A program made the position numbers and the translations under genes. From Bacteroidales bacterium (lineage in GTDB: Bacteria > Bacteroidota > Bacteroidia > Bacteroidales > Paludibacteraceae): a stretch of 64,000 nucleotides of DNA. Location of the stretch: NCBI GenBank assembly GCA_015061115.1, contig SUXE01000003.1, forward strand, positions 62,001 to 126,000. Reading direction: 5' to 3'. Positions within the stretch are counted from its first letter, which is position 1. Each line of letters begins with the position of its first letter. Shown here piece by piece: positions 43,859 to 53,287 of this stretch. The notes beneath the pieces are model-generated. The model did no database searches, was not told the DNA's origin, and worked only from the letters and a program-made list of their open reading frames with translations.

Positions 43859-44404
43859 ATGAAAAGTGTCATATATGCATTGGGAATGGCTTTAGCATTA
43901 TGCTGCTGCTCCACAAAAGAAGAAAACACACAGTCTTCCGCTTCATCTGAAGCAAAAAGTGATACAGGTGTCAACCATTTGTATTCGTTTTTTGATTTTT
44001 GTAGTGATGATCCAGGATGTGGTTTTTCTGGTTTTTCTGACAAAGAGAGTTTTGGACGTTGGTCGTGCACTGATACAGCTACAATAGAGTTGATGGTAGC
44101 TCCTAAGGCAGAAATCACAGTGAAATTGGATGTCAATAGAGTGATGTGTCCGGAGAATGTCGCTTTAGAGATGAATGTGGAGGTCAATGGAGAGAAAGTT
44201 TCGCATTATTCCGTGTTTGGCAACAGTTCTGTTTATGTGAATGTGCCGAAGGAAAACATTGGAGCTGACGGATCTGCCCGTTTGATGTTTATATTCGAGA
44301 ATGCGGCTCAACCAGGCAAGTATAATCCAGAAAACAAAGATCCAAGAAAATTGGGATTCGCACTTAGTGGTGTCACTGTTTATGGATATTGTTTGAAAAA
44401 CTAG
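43859..44404 (+). CDS. Small lipoprotein, second of a paralogous pair
   Basis: A 181-residue lipoprotein (MKSVIYALGMALALCCC signal) clearly related to the gene before it. Shared blocks are DDPGC-x-FSGFS-x-[KL]E-x-FGRW[ST], SVYVN[IV]P and [DS]-x-R-[KL]LG[LF]A-x4-[TL]-YGY. The two differ in the mid-region and in their acidic tails, the first ending EEEEEEIEAE. The gene duplication looks moderately old. It lies 20 bases before the antiporter gene, so it may be in that transcript. Probable beta-sandwich binding protein of the outer surface; ligand unknown. Confidence 0.72.
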   Translation: MKSVIYALGMALALCCCSTKEENTQSSASSEAKSDTGVNHLYSFFDFCSDDPGCGFSGFSDKESFGRWSCTDTATIELMVAPKAEITVKLDVNRVMCPENVALEMNVEVNGEKVSHYSVFGNSSVYVNVPKENIGADGSARLMFIFENAAQPGKYNPENKDPRKLGFALSGVTVYGYCLKN

Positions 44405-44424
44405 TAATTTAAGAGGAGCGAGTG

Positions 44425-46566
44425 ATGGATACAATATTCAGTCATATAGGTATGAGTTTGCCGGTAACCAATCCGGTACTCATATTCTCGCTCGTACTTT
44501 TCGTGATTCTTCTTGCTCCGTTTGTATCGGAGAAGCTAAAACTGCCGAACATCATTGTCATGATTCTGGCAGGAATAATCTTGGGTGAACATGGAATAGG
44601 AGTGTTGACTCGAGATTCCAGTTTTGAACTTTATGGCACCGTCGGCATGGTGTACATCATGTTCTTGGCTGGTATTGAAATGGATATTACCGACTTTAAG
44701 AAAAACCGTAAGGCGGGAGTTTTCTTTGGCGGAATAACCTTTATTTTGCCGATGGTGATCGGTACGTTGAGCAGCTATTTTTTGCTTCAATACATTCCTC
44801 ATCATGAGGTTCCGTACGACGCTACTGTCACAGAAGCGTCGGAAATGACGTCGCAATACTATCTGTTGGTGGCATCACTTTTGCTTGCCAGTATGTATGC
44901 GTCGCATACGTTGATCTCCTATCCGATTGTCAGCAAATACGGAGTCAATAAGAACCGTAGTATAAGTATAACTATCGGAGGAACGATGATCGCCACTACT
45001 TTGTCTTTGTTGGTGTTGGCGGTGATTGTCGGTATGGCGAAGGGTCAGATCAACAGTTTCTTCTGGGTTCGCATGGGAATAGCTATATGTATATTCCTTT
45101 TTATTATAGTATTCATTTTCCCTCGCCTTGCAAGTCTGTTTTTCAAACGTGTAAGTGACAGTGTAGGTCAGTACATTTTTGTGCTGGCTCTTGTCTTCTT
45201 AGGAGGATATATCGCTCAACTTGCTGGCCTTGAGGCAATTATCGGAGCTTTCTTGGTGGGAATAGCGATAAGCTCTCTTATTCCGAGAATCTCACCTTTG
45301 ATGAACAGATTGGAGTTTGTGGGTAATGCGATTTTCATTCCGTTCTTTTTGATAGGAGTGGGAATGCTTATCGATTTAAGGGCGGTGTTTGCCGGACCTA
45401 ACACTCTTATCGTGGCTGTAGTGATGTGTATTGTTTCGAATTTGTCGAAATATTTGGCAGCCATGATCACGCAGCGAACATTTAATCTTAAAAAGGTGGA
45501 GGGAAACCTTATTTTCGGATTGAGTACAGCTCAAGCAGCGGCAACGTTGGCAGCAGTGAAAATCGGTTACGATACAGTTATCAGGTTCGCTGACGATGGT
45601 TCGTTGATCCGTATTTTCAGTAATGATATTCTTAATGGTACGGTCATTATGATCCTTGTCACCTGTGTCATTTCATCAACAGTGACAGAACGTATGTCGA
45701 AGAAGATATCAACTGAGTCGGAAACTATTGATGAGAAGATCGCAAAGGCTCAGCAGGCAGACCGAATTTTGGTTCCTCTTTATCATCCTGATAATTTGGT
45801 TAGACTGATGGAACTTGCTGTGATTCTAAAAGCAAAAAAATCAAAGGAACCACTATATGCCCTTCACGTCGCAAATGATTCACCAAACAATGGAATGGAT
45901 TATGGCCGTAAACTGCTAGAAAGAGCGGCACGTATCGCATCTGCTACAGACAACTCTGTGAAGATGATTTCCAGATATGACGCGAATGTGGCGATGGGTA
46001 TGATTCATACAATAAAAGAAAATAATATCACTGATATCGTATTAGGACTTCATCATAAAAATACATTCACCGATTCTTTCTTTGGCGAGAAGACGGAGAA
46101 ACTGCTTCAGATGACCAACAAGATGGTTATGGTAGTCAAGGCGGTGCAACCGTTGAGCACAATTCGTAGAGTGGTTGTGGCTGTTCCTCCGAAAGCAGAG
46201 TTTGAGATCGGATTTGTGAAGTGGTACGACAGAGTGAAGAATATATGTAAACAGATCGGAGCTTCAGCCAAGTTCTTCGCTTCTAATGACACTCTTGTAC
46301 AGATCAAGGAGCTTGCAAGCAGAAATAAGTTTGGAGTGCCGACTCAATATGAGGTTCTTGACGATTGGGATGAGTTCCTGATCCTCACACGTGAATTGGA
46401 GGCAGACAACCTTTTGGTGATTGTGTCGTCAAGAAAGAACAATGATTCCTACTTGCCTGCGTTTGAAAAATTACCGCAGCAATTAGGCCGTTATTTTGCA
46501 GACAATAGTTTTATCATACTTTATCCGGAGCAATTCTCGTCGCCTGCGGATAAGGAAATTTCTTAA
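44425..46566 (+). CDS. CPA2-family cation:proton antiporter with C-terminal USP-like domains
   Basis: A 713-residue inner-membrane protein. The start at ATG 44425 follows AAGAGGAG at a good distance; a GTG just before gives one more residue. Residues 1-400 form about 12-13 membrane helices of the KefB/NapA type (PNIIVMILAGIILGEHGIG, then LAGIEMD, then LEAIIGAFLVGIAIS), which exchange Na+ or K+ for H+. Residues about 440-710 are two universal-stress-protein-like nucleotide-binding folds (ILVPLYHPDNLVRLMELA and RRVVVAVPPKAEFEIGF), a cytoplasmic regulatory tail. The exact ion is not evident. Confidence 0.88.
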   Translation: MDTIFSHIGMSLPVTNPVLIFSLVLFVILLAPFVSEKLKLPNIIVMILAGIILGEHGIGVLTRDSSFELYGTVGMVYIMFLAGIEMDITDFKKNRKAGVFFGGITFILPMVIGTLSSYFLLQYIPHHEVPYDATVTEASEMTSQYYLLVASLLLASMYASHTLISYPIVSKYGVNKNRSISITIGGTMIATTLSLLVLAVIVGMAKGQINSFFWVRMGIAICIFLFIIVFIFPRLASLFFKRVSDSVGQYIFVLALVFLGGYIAQLAGLEAIIGAFLVGIAISSLIPRISPLMNRLEFVGNAIFIPFFLIGVGMLIDLRAVFAGPNTLIVAVVMCIVSNLSKYLAAMITQRTFNLKKVEGNLIFGLSTAQAAATLAAVKIGYDTVIRFADDGSLIRIFSNDILNGTVIMILVTCVISSTVTERMSKKISTESETIDEKIAKAQQADRILVPLYHPDNLVRLMELAVILKAKKSKEPLYALHVANDSPNNGMDYGRKLLERAARIASATDNSVKMISRYDANVAMGMIHTIKENNITDIVLGLHHKNTFTDSFFGEKTEKLLQMTNKMVMVVKAVQPLSTIRRVVVAVPPKAEFEIGFVKWYDRVKNICKQIGASAKFFASNDTLVQIKELASRNKFGVPTQYEVLDDWDEFLILTRELEADNLLVIVSSRKNNDSYLPAFEKLPQQLGRYFADNSFIILYPEQFSSPADKEIS

Positions 46567-46581
46567 TTATTAGGATAGATT

Positions 46582-47925
46582 ATGGCAGAGATGTATCAGA
46601 CTCCCTTTTTCTATAAATTTTTGAGAGTCTACAGTAACACAATATACAGCAGATGGTTTTCGTCGACGGAGGTGAATAACGAGAAGGTTATTCCTGAAAA
46701 CGCGTCGGTGATTTTTGCGCCAAACCATCAGAACGCGTTTATTGATGCGATGGCATTGTTGTGGTCGTCGCCTGCACCTATTGTTTTTTTGGCCAAGGCT
46801 TCTATCTTCGGCAATAAGTTGGTTGCCAAGGCGTTGAATTTCTTCAAAATCATGCCTGCTTACCGTATGCGCGACGGTTATAGCAATCTTAAGAAGAATG
46901 AGGAAAGTTTTGAGCAGGCGGTCAAAGTTCTTGCCCACAATGAATATTTTTGCCTGATGCCAGAGGGAGGCCAGGATGAACACCGTCGTCTCCGCCCATT
47001 GGTAAAAGGTATGTTCCGTATCGCTTTCGCCGCTCAAAAGCAAAAGCCAGAAGGAGAGTCGATACTTATTGTGCCGACGGGAATCGATTATGGACACTAT
47101 GACCACAGCGGTTATCATTTGGTGATCAACTTTGGTAAACCGATCCGTATTGCAGACTATTATCAGGATTATCTTGCCAACGAGGCTGTGACTCAGAATA
47201 AGGTGAGAGACGAATTGTACAGCCGTATGAAGCCGTTGATTCACCATATCGTTTCAGAGAAATACTACGACACTATTTACGCATCATCTTATGCATACGC
47301 AGAGGAGATGCTTGAATCTAAGGATTGGGATGACAATGAGACTAACCGTCTGGAGGTGCGTCAGAGAATCTCTACTCAACTTGACGAGGCTGTGGTAAAC
47401 AACCATCCTCTTATACCTGAATTGGAGTCGGCTGTGAAGAATTGGCTTGGAGACAGCAATATGGTGGAGCTTTATGCACGTGCTTACGAGGAACCACATA
47501 AGGTTGATTCCAAATTGATCACGTCTATTTTATATTTGATAGGATCTTCGCCTCTTGCTCTTTATGCTGCCGCTTTCAATGGATTCCCATATTTGTTGTT
47601 TAAGGGTGTGGCATACAAACTGGCACACAATACAGGATTTGAAGCCAGCTTGTTGCTTGGATTCGTATATTTGATCCTTCCGTTTATATATCTGCTATAT
47701 ATAATATTGTATGCGATCTTCATGCCAGGTTATTTTGCGGATACATTGTCGTTTATAGTTTTCACTGTTTGTTGGCTATTGTCACTGCCATTCTCGTTTA
47801 ATTTCCTAGTGAGATACAAATGGAGATTCCAGTATGTGAAATCGAGAATACAGACTATCGCAGGCAAGGGTAAGGCCGCAGATAAAGTGGTAGAGATTTT
47901 AAGACAAATTGTACCGTCTATTTAA
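46582..47925 (+). CDS. Glycerol-phosphate acyltransferase family protein (PlsC-like)
   Basis: A 447-residue membrane-associated acyltransferase. The catalytic block APNHQNAFIDAM has the His and Asp separated by five residues, the HX5D-like variant frequent in Bacteroidetes. PEGGQDEHRRLRP is the glycerol-phosphate-binding EGG block and VPTGIDYGHY follows it. Two to three hydrophobic helices lie near residues 320-415. It probably acylates lysophosphatidic acid or another lysophospholipid. It starts 15 bases after the antiporter gene and ends three bases before ruvB. Confidence 0.85.
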   Translation: MAEMYQTPFFYKFLRVYSNTIYSRWFSSTEVNNEKVIPENASVIFAPNHQNAFIDAMALLWSSPAPIVFLAKASIFGNKLVAKALNFFKIMPAYRMRDGYSNLKKNEESFEQAVKVLAHNEYFCLMPEGGQDEHRRLRPLVKGMFRIAFAAQKQKPEGESILIVPTGIDYGHYDHSGYHLVINFGKPIRIADYYQDYLANEAVTQNKVRDELYSRMKPLIHHIVSEKYYDTIYASSYAYAEEMLESKDWDDNETNRLEVRQRISTQLDEAVVNNHPLIPELESAVKNWLGDSNMVELYARAYEEPHKVDSKLITSILYLIGSSPLALYAAAFNGFPYLLFKGVAYKLAHNTGFEASLLLGFVYLILPFIYLLYIILYAIFMPGYFADTLSFIVFTVCWLLSLPFSFNFLVRYKWRFQYVKSRIQTIAGKGKAADKVVEILRQIVPSI

Positions 47926-47928
47926 GCA

Positions 47929-48957
47929 ATGGAAGATATCGAAGAACTAGACATACATAATGCTGCTGAAGAGCGTGAACAGGACTATGAGATCGCGTTA
48001 CGCCCCCTTTCTTTCGAGGATTTTACTGGACAACAGAAGATTCTTGAGAATCTGAAGGTGTTTGTGGCGGCAGCTAAGATGCGTGGCGAACCGCTCGATC
48101 ATACGTTGCTTTATGGCCCTCCTGGTTTGGGTAAGACAACTCTTGCCAATATCCTTGCCAATGAGATGGGTGTAGGGTTCAAACTTATCTCTGCCCCTGT
48201 GCTAGACAAACCATTGGATCTGGCTGGACTTTTGACGGGGTTGGAGCCAAATCAGGTCCTTTTCATCGACGAAATTCATCGTTTGAAGCCTGTGATTGAG
48301 GAATTCCTTTATTCTGCGATGGAAGATTTCCGCATCGACCTTATGATAGACAAAGGACCGAATGCAAGAGCATTGCAGATACCGTTGAATCCATTCACCC
48401 TCGTCGGAGCGACAACAAGAAGCGGATTGCTTACAAGTCCGTTGAGAGCACGTTTCGGTATCAACTGCCATCTTGAATACTACGATAAGGATGTCCTTAC
48501 TAAGATTATATGCCGTTCAGCTTCGAAACTCTATACTCCTTGTGATGTGGAGGCGGCAGGAGAGATAGCAAGCCGCAGCCGTGGCACTCCACGTATCGCG
48601 AATGCTATTTTGCGACGTGTGCGAGACTTCGCTCAGGTGAAAGGAAATGGTGTGATCGACACTAGAATCGCAAGTGAGGCATTGCGTGCACTTAATATCG
48701 ATCAATATGGATTGGATGAGACAGATACTAAGATTCTTGCCATTCTCATCGACAAATTTAAGGGTGGACCTGTCGGACTTTCCACTATCGCCACCGCAAT
48801 CGGAGAGGATGCCGGCACGATCGAAGAAGTGTATGAGCCATTCCTTATCAAGGAGGGATTCTTGAAACGTACACCACGCGGAAGAGAGGCTACAGAGTTG
48901 GCTTACAACCATCTTGGCAGAAAACGTGATGGCGCACAACTTACATTATTTGATTAA
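47929..48957 (+). CDS. ruvB: Holliday junction branch migration helicase RuvB
   Basis: ATP-driven motor of the RuvAB complex in recombination repair. The 342-residue protein has the family N-terminus [18 protein letters not shown], Walker [13 protein letters not shown], Walker [10 protein letters not shown], sensor 1 [18 protein letters not shown] and a C-terminal winged helix ending [17 protein letters not shown]. Length is normal. It starts three bases after the acyltransferase stop and is followed 13 bases later by the pseudouridine synthase. Confidence 0.98.
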   Translation: MEDIEELDIHNAAEEREQDYEIALRPLSFEDFTGQQKILENLKVFVAAAKMRGEPLDHTLLYGPPGLGKTTLANILANEMGVGFKLISAPVLDKPLDLAGLLTGLEPNQVLFIDEIHRLKPVIEEFLYSAMEDFRIDLMIDKGPNARALQIPLNPFTLVGATTRSGLLTSPLRARFGINCHLEYYDKDVLTKIICRSASKLYTPCDVEAAGEIASRSRGTPRIANAILRRVRDFAQVKGNGVIDTRIASEALRALNIDQYGLDETDTKILAILIDKFKGGPVGLSTIATAIGEDAGTIEEVYEPFLIKEGFLKRTPRGREATELAYNHLGRKRDGAQLTLFD

Positions 48958-48970
48958 AACTTATTTTGCA

Positions 48971-49879
48971 ATGATAAAACCAACTAGTAGAAAAAACTTT
49001 ATCCGTGAGCGTTCGACTGATTTCGTTGTCAACGAACCTGCGAAATTGTTTGATTTTTTGCAACAGAAGATAGGCTCAAGCCGTAACAATATAAAAAGCC
49101 TTTTGGCGAAAAGATTGGTATCAGTAGACGGTGCTATTGAGACTCGTTATGATTATGAGTTGAGCAAGGGGCAGAAGATAAGTGTATGCTTCACTGGTAA
49201 GAAAAACACATTCGCTCATCCTAAAATTTCCATCATATATGAGGACGACGCTTTCCTTGTTGTGGATAAGAAGGAGGGAATTCTTTCTGTGCCAGCACCA
49301 AACCATGCCGCTGAGGATACTGTATTGAAAGTGATGGTCGGCTACGTTAAACGACAGAACCGTCAGAATGCATTATATACTGTGCATAGAATCGACCGCG
49401 ACACAAGCGGTGTGCTTATGTTCACAAAGACACCTGAAGTGCAGCAGGCAGTGAAAGCCCACTGGCACGACAGCGACCACAGAAAAGTGTATTACGCTTT
49501 GGTAGAGGGAATTGTGGAGAAGGATGAGGATACAGTGGAAAGCTGGCTTAAAGAAGATCCAAAGACATACATTGTCCATTCTTATAATTACGATAATGGA
49601 GGAATGTATGCTGTCACAAAATACAAGGTCATACAGAGAGGAAACGGACGTACTCTTCTTAAGTGTGAGATCCCTACAGGAAGAAAGAATCAGATACGTG
49701 TCCATATGCAGTCGATCGGACATCCTATTGTCGGCGACGTGAAGTATGGAGCACCTGTCACAAGTGTGAAACGTCTGTGCCTTCATGCAACGTACTTGGC
49801 GATAAAAAACCCGATGAATGGGAAGATAATTTCGTTTGAATCGCCAGTTCCTCGAATCTTCTATACTGTAATGAAGTAA
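48971..49879 (+). CDS. RluA-family pseudouridine synthase
   Basis: An RNA uridine-to-pseudouridine isomerase. I start at ATG 48971 (MIKPTSRKNFIRERSTDFVV), since the longer frame from 48914 overlaps ruvB; this gives 302 residues. The N-terminal part has an S4-like RNA-binding segment (LFDFLQQKI through VSVDGAIETRYDYEL). The catalytic motif YTVHRIDRDTSGVLMFTKT contains the active-site Asp. The C-terminal block TGRKNQIRVHMQSIGHPIVGD is typical of RluA/C/D. The target RNA is not evident from sequence. Confidence 0.93.
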   Translation: MIKPTSRKNFIRERSTDFVVNEPAKLFDFLQQKIGSSRNNIKSLLAKRLVSVDGAIETRYDYELSKGQKISVCFTGKKNTFAHPKISIIYEDDAFLVVDKKEGILSVPAPNHAAEDTVLKVMVGYVKRQNRQNALYTVHRIDRDTSGVLMFTKTPEVQQAVKAHWHDSDHRKVYYALVEGIVEKDEDTVESWLKEDPKTYIVHSYNYDNGGMYAVTKYKVIQRGNGRTLLKCEIPTGRKNQIRVHMQSIGHPIVGDVKYGAPVTSVKRLCLHATYLAIKNPMNGKIISFESPVPRIFYTVMK

Positions 49880-49882
49880 GAA

Positions 49883-51001
49883 ATGGAGGATATAAAAGCA
49901 TATTTCAGAAAGCCAGAAGTGGAGAATATCCCTCTTCATTATTTCGACGATGCGAATGACTTTTCATCGTTCATTTCAGCATGTTCCGACGATTATGATG
50001 TGGCCATTGTGGGCATACCGTCAGCATGGGGATCACAAAAATATAATCCGTCGACAGCTGATGCTCCAGATGGCGTAAGAAAGTATCTTTACCGTCTGTG
50101 TGGAGATTTCCACAATGTGAGAATCGCTGATTTGGGCAATGTCAATGTTAAAGATGATCAGTCGCCAATGGCTGCTGTCGCAGACGTTGTCTCGATACTT
50201 GTCGAAGCTGGAAAGAAGGTTGTAATTATTGGAGGTGGCGATTATTGCAACCTGCCAATTGTGAAAGGAATGAGCCAATCCATCGGGAAAATCAATATTG
50301 TCAAGGTCGACTCGTTGCTTACGTTAAGTGGTATTGATGAACTGGAAAAGAGTGGAGGAGTGTTGTCTTCTTTTGATGAGATAGAAAAGATTGAGCAGGT
50401 TGATTGTATAGATGTGTTAGGCTATCAGACATACCTGTGTTCAGAAGATAAAATATCGAGGGCTGACGACCAGCATATATGCTTCACTCGTTTGGCGGAT
50501 GTACAGGATAATGTGCAGAATATAGAGCCGTTGCATCGTGACAACGATCTTTTCTCTATTTCGGCACGTGCTGTTCGCAACGCCGATATGCCGTCATGTA
50601 TTGCTATGCCAAACGGATTGTATGGAGAAGAAGCATGTCATTTGGCGAAACTTGCGGGACTGAGCGATAGATCCTCTGTGTTCTATATCTCCGATGTATA
50701 CGCCCAAAATGAGTCTTCACTTGCCCTTTCTGCCCAGATTGTATGGCATTATCTTCATGGTGTGGATCATCGATACAATGATTATCCGGTGAACAATATA
50801 AACAATTATCGCAAGTCGATAGTTTTTGACACTCGCACAAATACAGAGGTTAAATTCTACACTAACCCATTGAATGGAAGATGGTGGGTGGAGATACCTG
50901 GTTATGATGGACCTCGCATCGTCTCATGTAAAGAATCTGATTATGTGGCAATGACAAACAGAGAAGTTCCTGAAATCTGGTTCAGACATTATATGAGATA
51001 A
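49883..51001 (+). CDS. Arginase/formimidoylglutamase-fold protein without metal ligands
   Basis: A 372-residue protein recognisable as the ureohydrolase fold found in Bacteroidetes (PSAWGSQKYNPSTADAPDGVRKYLY; ARAVRNADMPSCIAMPNGLYGEEACHLAKLAG; WHYLHGVDHRYNDYP). The manganese-binding residues appear lost. GGDH is GGGDY here (residues 117-121), DAHxD is DSLLT (143-147), and the SxDxD region reads FSISARAVRN. It therefore cannot work as a normal binuclear hydrolase. Length and frame are intact, so it is probably a structural or binding protein, not a decaying gene. It starts three bases after the pseudouridine synthase stop. Confidence 0.8.
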   Translation: MEDIKAYFRKPEVENIPLHYFDDANDFSSFISACSDDYDVAIVGIPSAWGSQKYNPSTADAPDGVRKYLYRLCGDFHNVRIADLGNVNVKDDQSPMAAVADVVSILVEAGKKVVIIGGGDYCNLPIVKGMSQSIGKINIVKVDSLLTLSGIDELEKSGGVLSSFDEIEKIEQVDCIDVLGYQTYLCSEDKISRADDQHICFTRLADVQDNVQNIEPLHRDNDLFSISARAVRNADMPSCIAMPNGLYGEEACHLAKLAGLSDRSSVFYISDVYAQNESSLALSAQIVWHYLHGVDHRYNDYPVNNINNYRKSIVFDTRTNTEVKFYTNPLNGRWWVEIPGYDGPRIVSCKESDYVAMTNREVPEIWFRHYMR

Positions 51002-51036
51002 AATCCCGATGAAAAGGGGATATAAATAGATTTAAT

Positions 51037-51069
51037 GGTAAGACGGGATATCCTCCCGTCTTATTTTTT
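51037..51069 (+). terminator. Terminator after the arginase-like gene
   Basis: TAAGACGGGA (51039-51048) and TCCCGTCTTA (51054-51063) form a perfect 10-base-pair stem followed by TTTTTT. It separates the housekeeping run from the DUF262 pair. Confidence 0.9.
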
Positions 51070-51159
51070 GATGAGGATTAAATCCTCGGTTACACAAATA
51101 TTTGTAGAAATGTGGTATTGCTACGTTTTTATGAAATTTTCTTTATTTAAAATGTGAGA

Positions 51160-51192
51160 TTGGTTAAATTTTTTCATAATATAATACATTTG
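51160..51192 (+). promoter_or_regulatory. Promoter for the DUF262 pair
   Basis: TTGG (51160-51163) in place of TTTG, 21-base gap, TACATTTG (51185-51192), a perfect -7 match. It gives a leader of about 73 bases, very AT-rich. Confidence 0.65.
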
Positions 51193-51271
51193 AAGGATCT
51201 ATTGGTAAATTTGGAGTTTAATACCATAAAAAATGTAAGCAAAAGAAAATTTTTTTAGAGGATATAATGTT

Positions 51272-53278
51272 ATGAAAAATACAAAACCAGTTTTATCAAA
51301 TGAATTCGATTGGAGCAAACCTGTTCCAATTGTAGCATTGTTGGATTTGAAGTTTAATATTCCAACATATCAGCGAGGTTATAGGTGGACGGAAACTCAT
51401 ATCAACGACCTATTGAACGACATTCAAAATTTCATTGATTCATTCAATGGCAAAGGAATAGGGACAGATGATTTCTATAGTCTTCAGCCTATTGTAGTCA
51501 AATGGAACTATGAAAAAGGAAAATGGAATTTAATTGACGGTCAACAACGAATGACTTCAATTTCCCTTGTTATCAAATTTTTCAACAGTATGGGCAGTAA
51601 TGAAGAATTACCTCAGATAGAGTATGAAACAAGGGAAAAAAGTGAAGTTTACTTAAACGGATTGGAAATTGACACCAAAAATCCCGAAGCTGAACCTGAA
51701 TGTTATGATTCAGAAAACAAGTTGATTCACTATAATGAGAATATAGATTTCAAGTATATGTCTCGTGCTTTTGCTGCTATAAACAAATGGTTTATAGAGA
51801 AAGGTCGGTCGTTTAATCGGAATAAATTTCAGGAAATATTTCTGCATAACACAAGAGTTATATGGTATGAACTTCCTGATGGCGAAGATGAAACGGAATC
51901 GTTTACCAGATTGAATCTTGGAAAGATTCCATTGACTAATGCGGAACTAATCAAGGCTTTGTTCCTGAACAGTTCAAATTTTAAGAACGATGAGACAAGT
52001 GTTAATGAGATAAGACTGGAGCAGATAAAAATTGCCGCCGAATGGGACAGAATAGAGAACACGCTTTGTAATGACGAGTTTTGGTTGTTTATTCACGAGA
52101 TTGATTATAACAAACCCAATAGAATTGACTTTATTTTTGATTTGATAGTGCAGTGTAATGCCTTAAGCATTGACCTTTCAAAGGCAAATTTGGGGAACGA
52201 TGAAAATCGCACATTCCGATACTTCAGCGAGTTTTTTTCGCAAACAAAAAATGATAACAGCGATTTTTCAGTCACCATAAAAGAGAATTGGAAGAAGGTG
52301 AAAAAATACTTTCAAATTTTTGAGGAGTGGTTCAATAACCTTGAGGTGTATCATTATGTTGGATATATTACTGAAATAAAAAAATCAAAGGTTATACCCG
52401 ATTTAATATCCCTATGGAATCAATGCGAACAAACAGAAGACTTTGTTAAGGAATTGAAAACATATATAAAGAAAAATATCACCAAGACAATTAACTTGGA
52501 GCAGCTGTATGATATCGAATATGCGGATAGTGAAGGAAATGTCAAACGGTATCCTAAAAAGACAAATGCAAGACCTATTTTTTTGCTTCATAATATTTTA
52601 ACCATAATAAATCAGAATCGTCAGCTAAAGAACAAGGAGGAATATGACGAACGTGTGTTCTATAAATTCCCGTTTCATTTATTCAAAAAGGAAGATTGGG
52701 ATGTAGAGCATATCGATTCTAATACTGAGAATCCTTTGGATAAATTAAAAGACCAAAAGGAATGGATAGCTTATTCTTTTGAAGAAATAACCCCGTCAGT
52801 TGACAAATATGAATCCTTAAAAAAAGATGTGAAAAAATTTGTTTGCTTAGATGACAAAACAAAAGAAGATGTATTCAATCCTATGTTTTCAGCATTAAAG
52901 GATAAAATTTTGGAACAGGTTATTAAAAGTGAAGGATTACACAATGAAAGTGTAAAAAATCAAATCGGCAATTTCGCTTTACTCGATTCAAAGACCAACA
53001 GCGGGTATGGTAATGCGTTGTTTCCAACTAAGCGCAGATGGATTATCGGAAAGGACCAAGGGATAAAATATATTGTAGAATACGGTGATAAATACGACAA
53101 AGGGTACAGTATCAATGAAACAAAAGGAGAAATTGCGTTTGTTCCACCTGTAACAAAACAAGTTTTTCTGAAATACTACACTGCGGCACCTAACGATTAT
53201 TTGTCGTGGTGTAAAGAAGATTTTGATAGTTACAAACAAAATATGGAGAGATTGTTTAAGGAAGAAGGTTTTATTTAA
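51272..53278 (+). CDS. DUF262/DUF1524 protein, GmrSD-like, with HNH-type nuclease segment
   Basis: A 668-residue protein. The N-terminal DUF262 (GmrS-like, ParB-fold) domain shows FNIPTYQRGYRW, then LIDGQQRMTS (DGQQR, residues 89-93, the nucleotide-handling motif), then FTRLNLGKIPLTNAELIKALF. The C-terminal DUF1524 part has the HNH-type segment WDVEHIDS (His480) and IGNFALLDSKTNSGYGNALF. Proteins of this build are type IV restriction enzymes (GmrSD) or phosphorothioate-sensing nucleases (SspE), active against modified phage DNA. The gene is AT-rich compared with the flanking core genes and has its own promoter, suggesting horizontal gain. A second DUF262 gene follows nine bases later. Confidence 0.88.
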   Translation: MKNTKPVLSNEFDWSKPVPIVALLDLKFNIPTYQRGYRWTETHINDLLNDIQNFIDSFNGKGIGTDDFYSLQPIVVKWNYEKGKWNLIDGQQRMTSISLVIKFFNSMGSNEELPQIEYETREKSEVYLNGLEIDTKNPEAEPECYDSENKLIHYNENIDFKYMSRAFAAINKWFIEKGRSFNRNKFQEIFLHNTRVIWYELPDGEDETESFTRLNLGKIPLTNAELIKALFLNSSNFKNDETSVNEIRLEQIKIAAEWDRIENTLCNDEFWLFIHEIDYNKPNRIDFIFDLIVQCNALSIDLSKANLGNDENRTFRYFSEFFSQTKNDNSDFSVTIKENWKKVKKYFQIFEEWFNNLEVYHYVGYITEIKKSKVIPDLISLWNQCEQTEDFVKELKTYIKKNITKTINLEQLYDIEYADSEGNVKRYPKKTNARPIFLLHNILTIINQNRQLKNKEEYDERVFYKFPFHLFKKEDWDVEHIDSNTENPLDKLKDQKEWIAYSFEEITPSVDKYESLKKDVKKFVCLDDKTKEDVFNPMFSALKDKILEQVIKSEGLHNESVKNQIGNFALLDSKTNSGYGNALFPTKRRWIIGKDQGIKYIVEYGDKYDKGYSINETKGEIAFVPPVTKQVFLKYYTAAPNDYLSWCKEDFDSYKQNMERLFKEEGFI

Positions 53279-53287
53279 AATATTGTT

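Noticed and set aside
48914-48970. Longer start for the RluA-type protein overlapping ruvB
   Set aside because: The extension lies inside ruvB in another frame; ATG 48971 gives the normal N-terminus.
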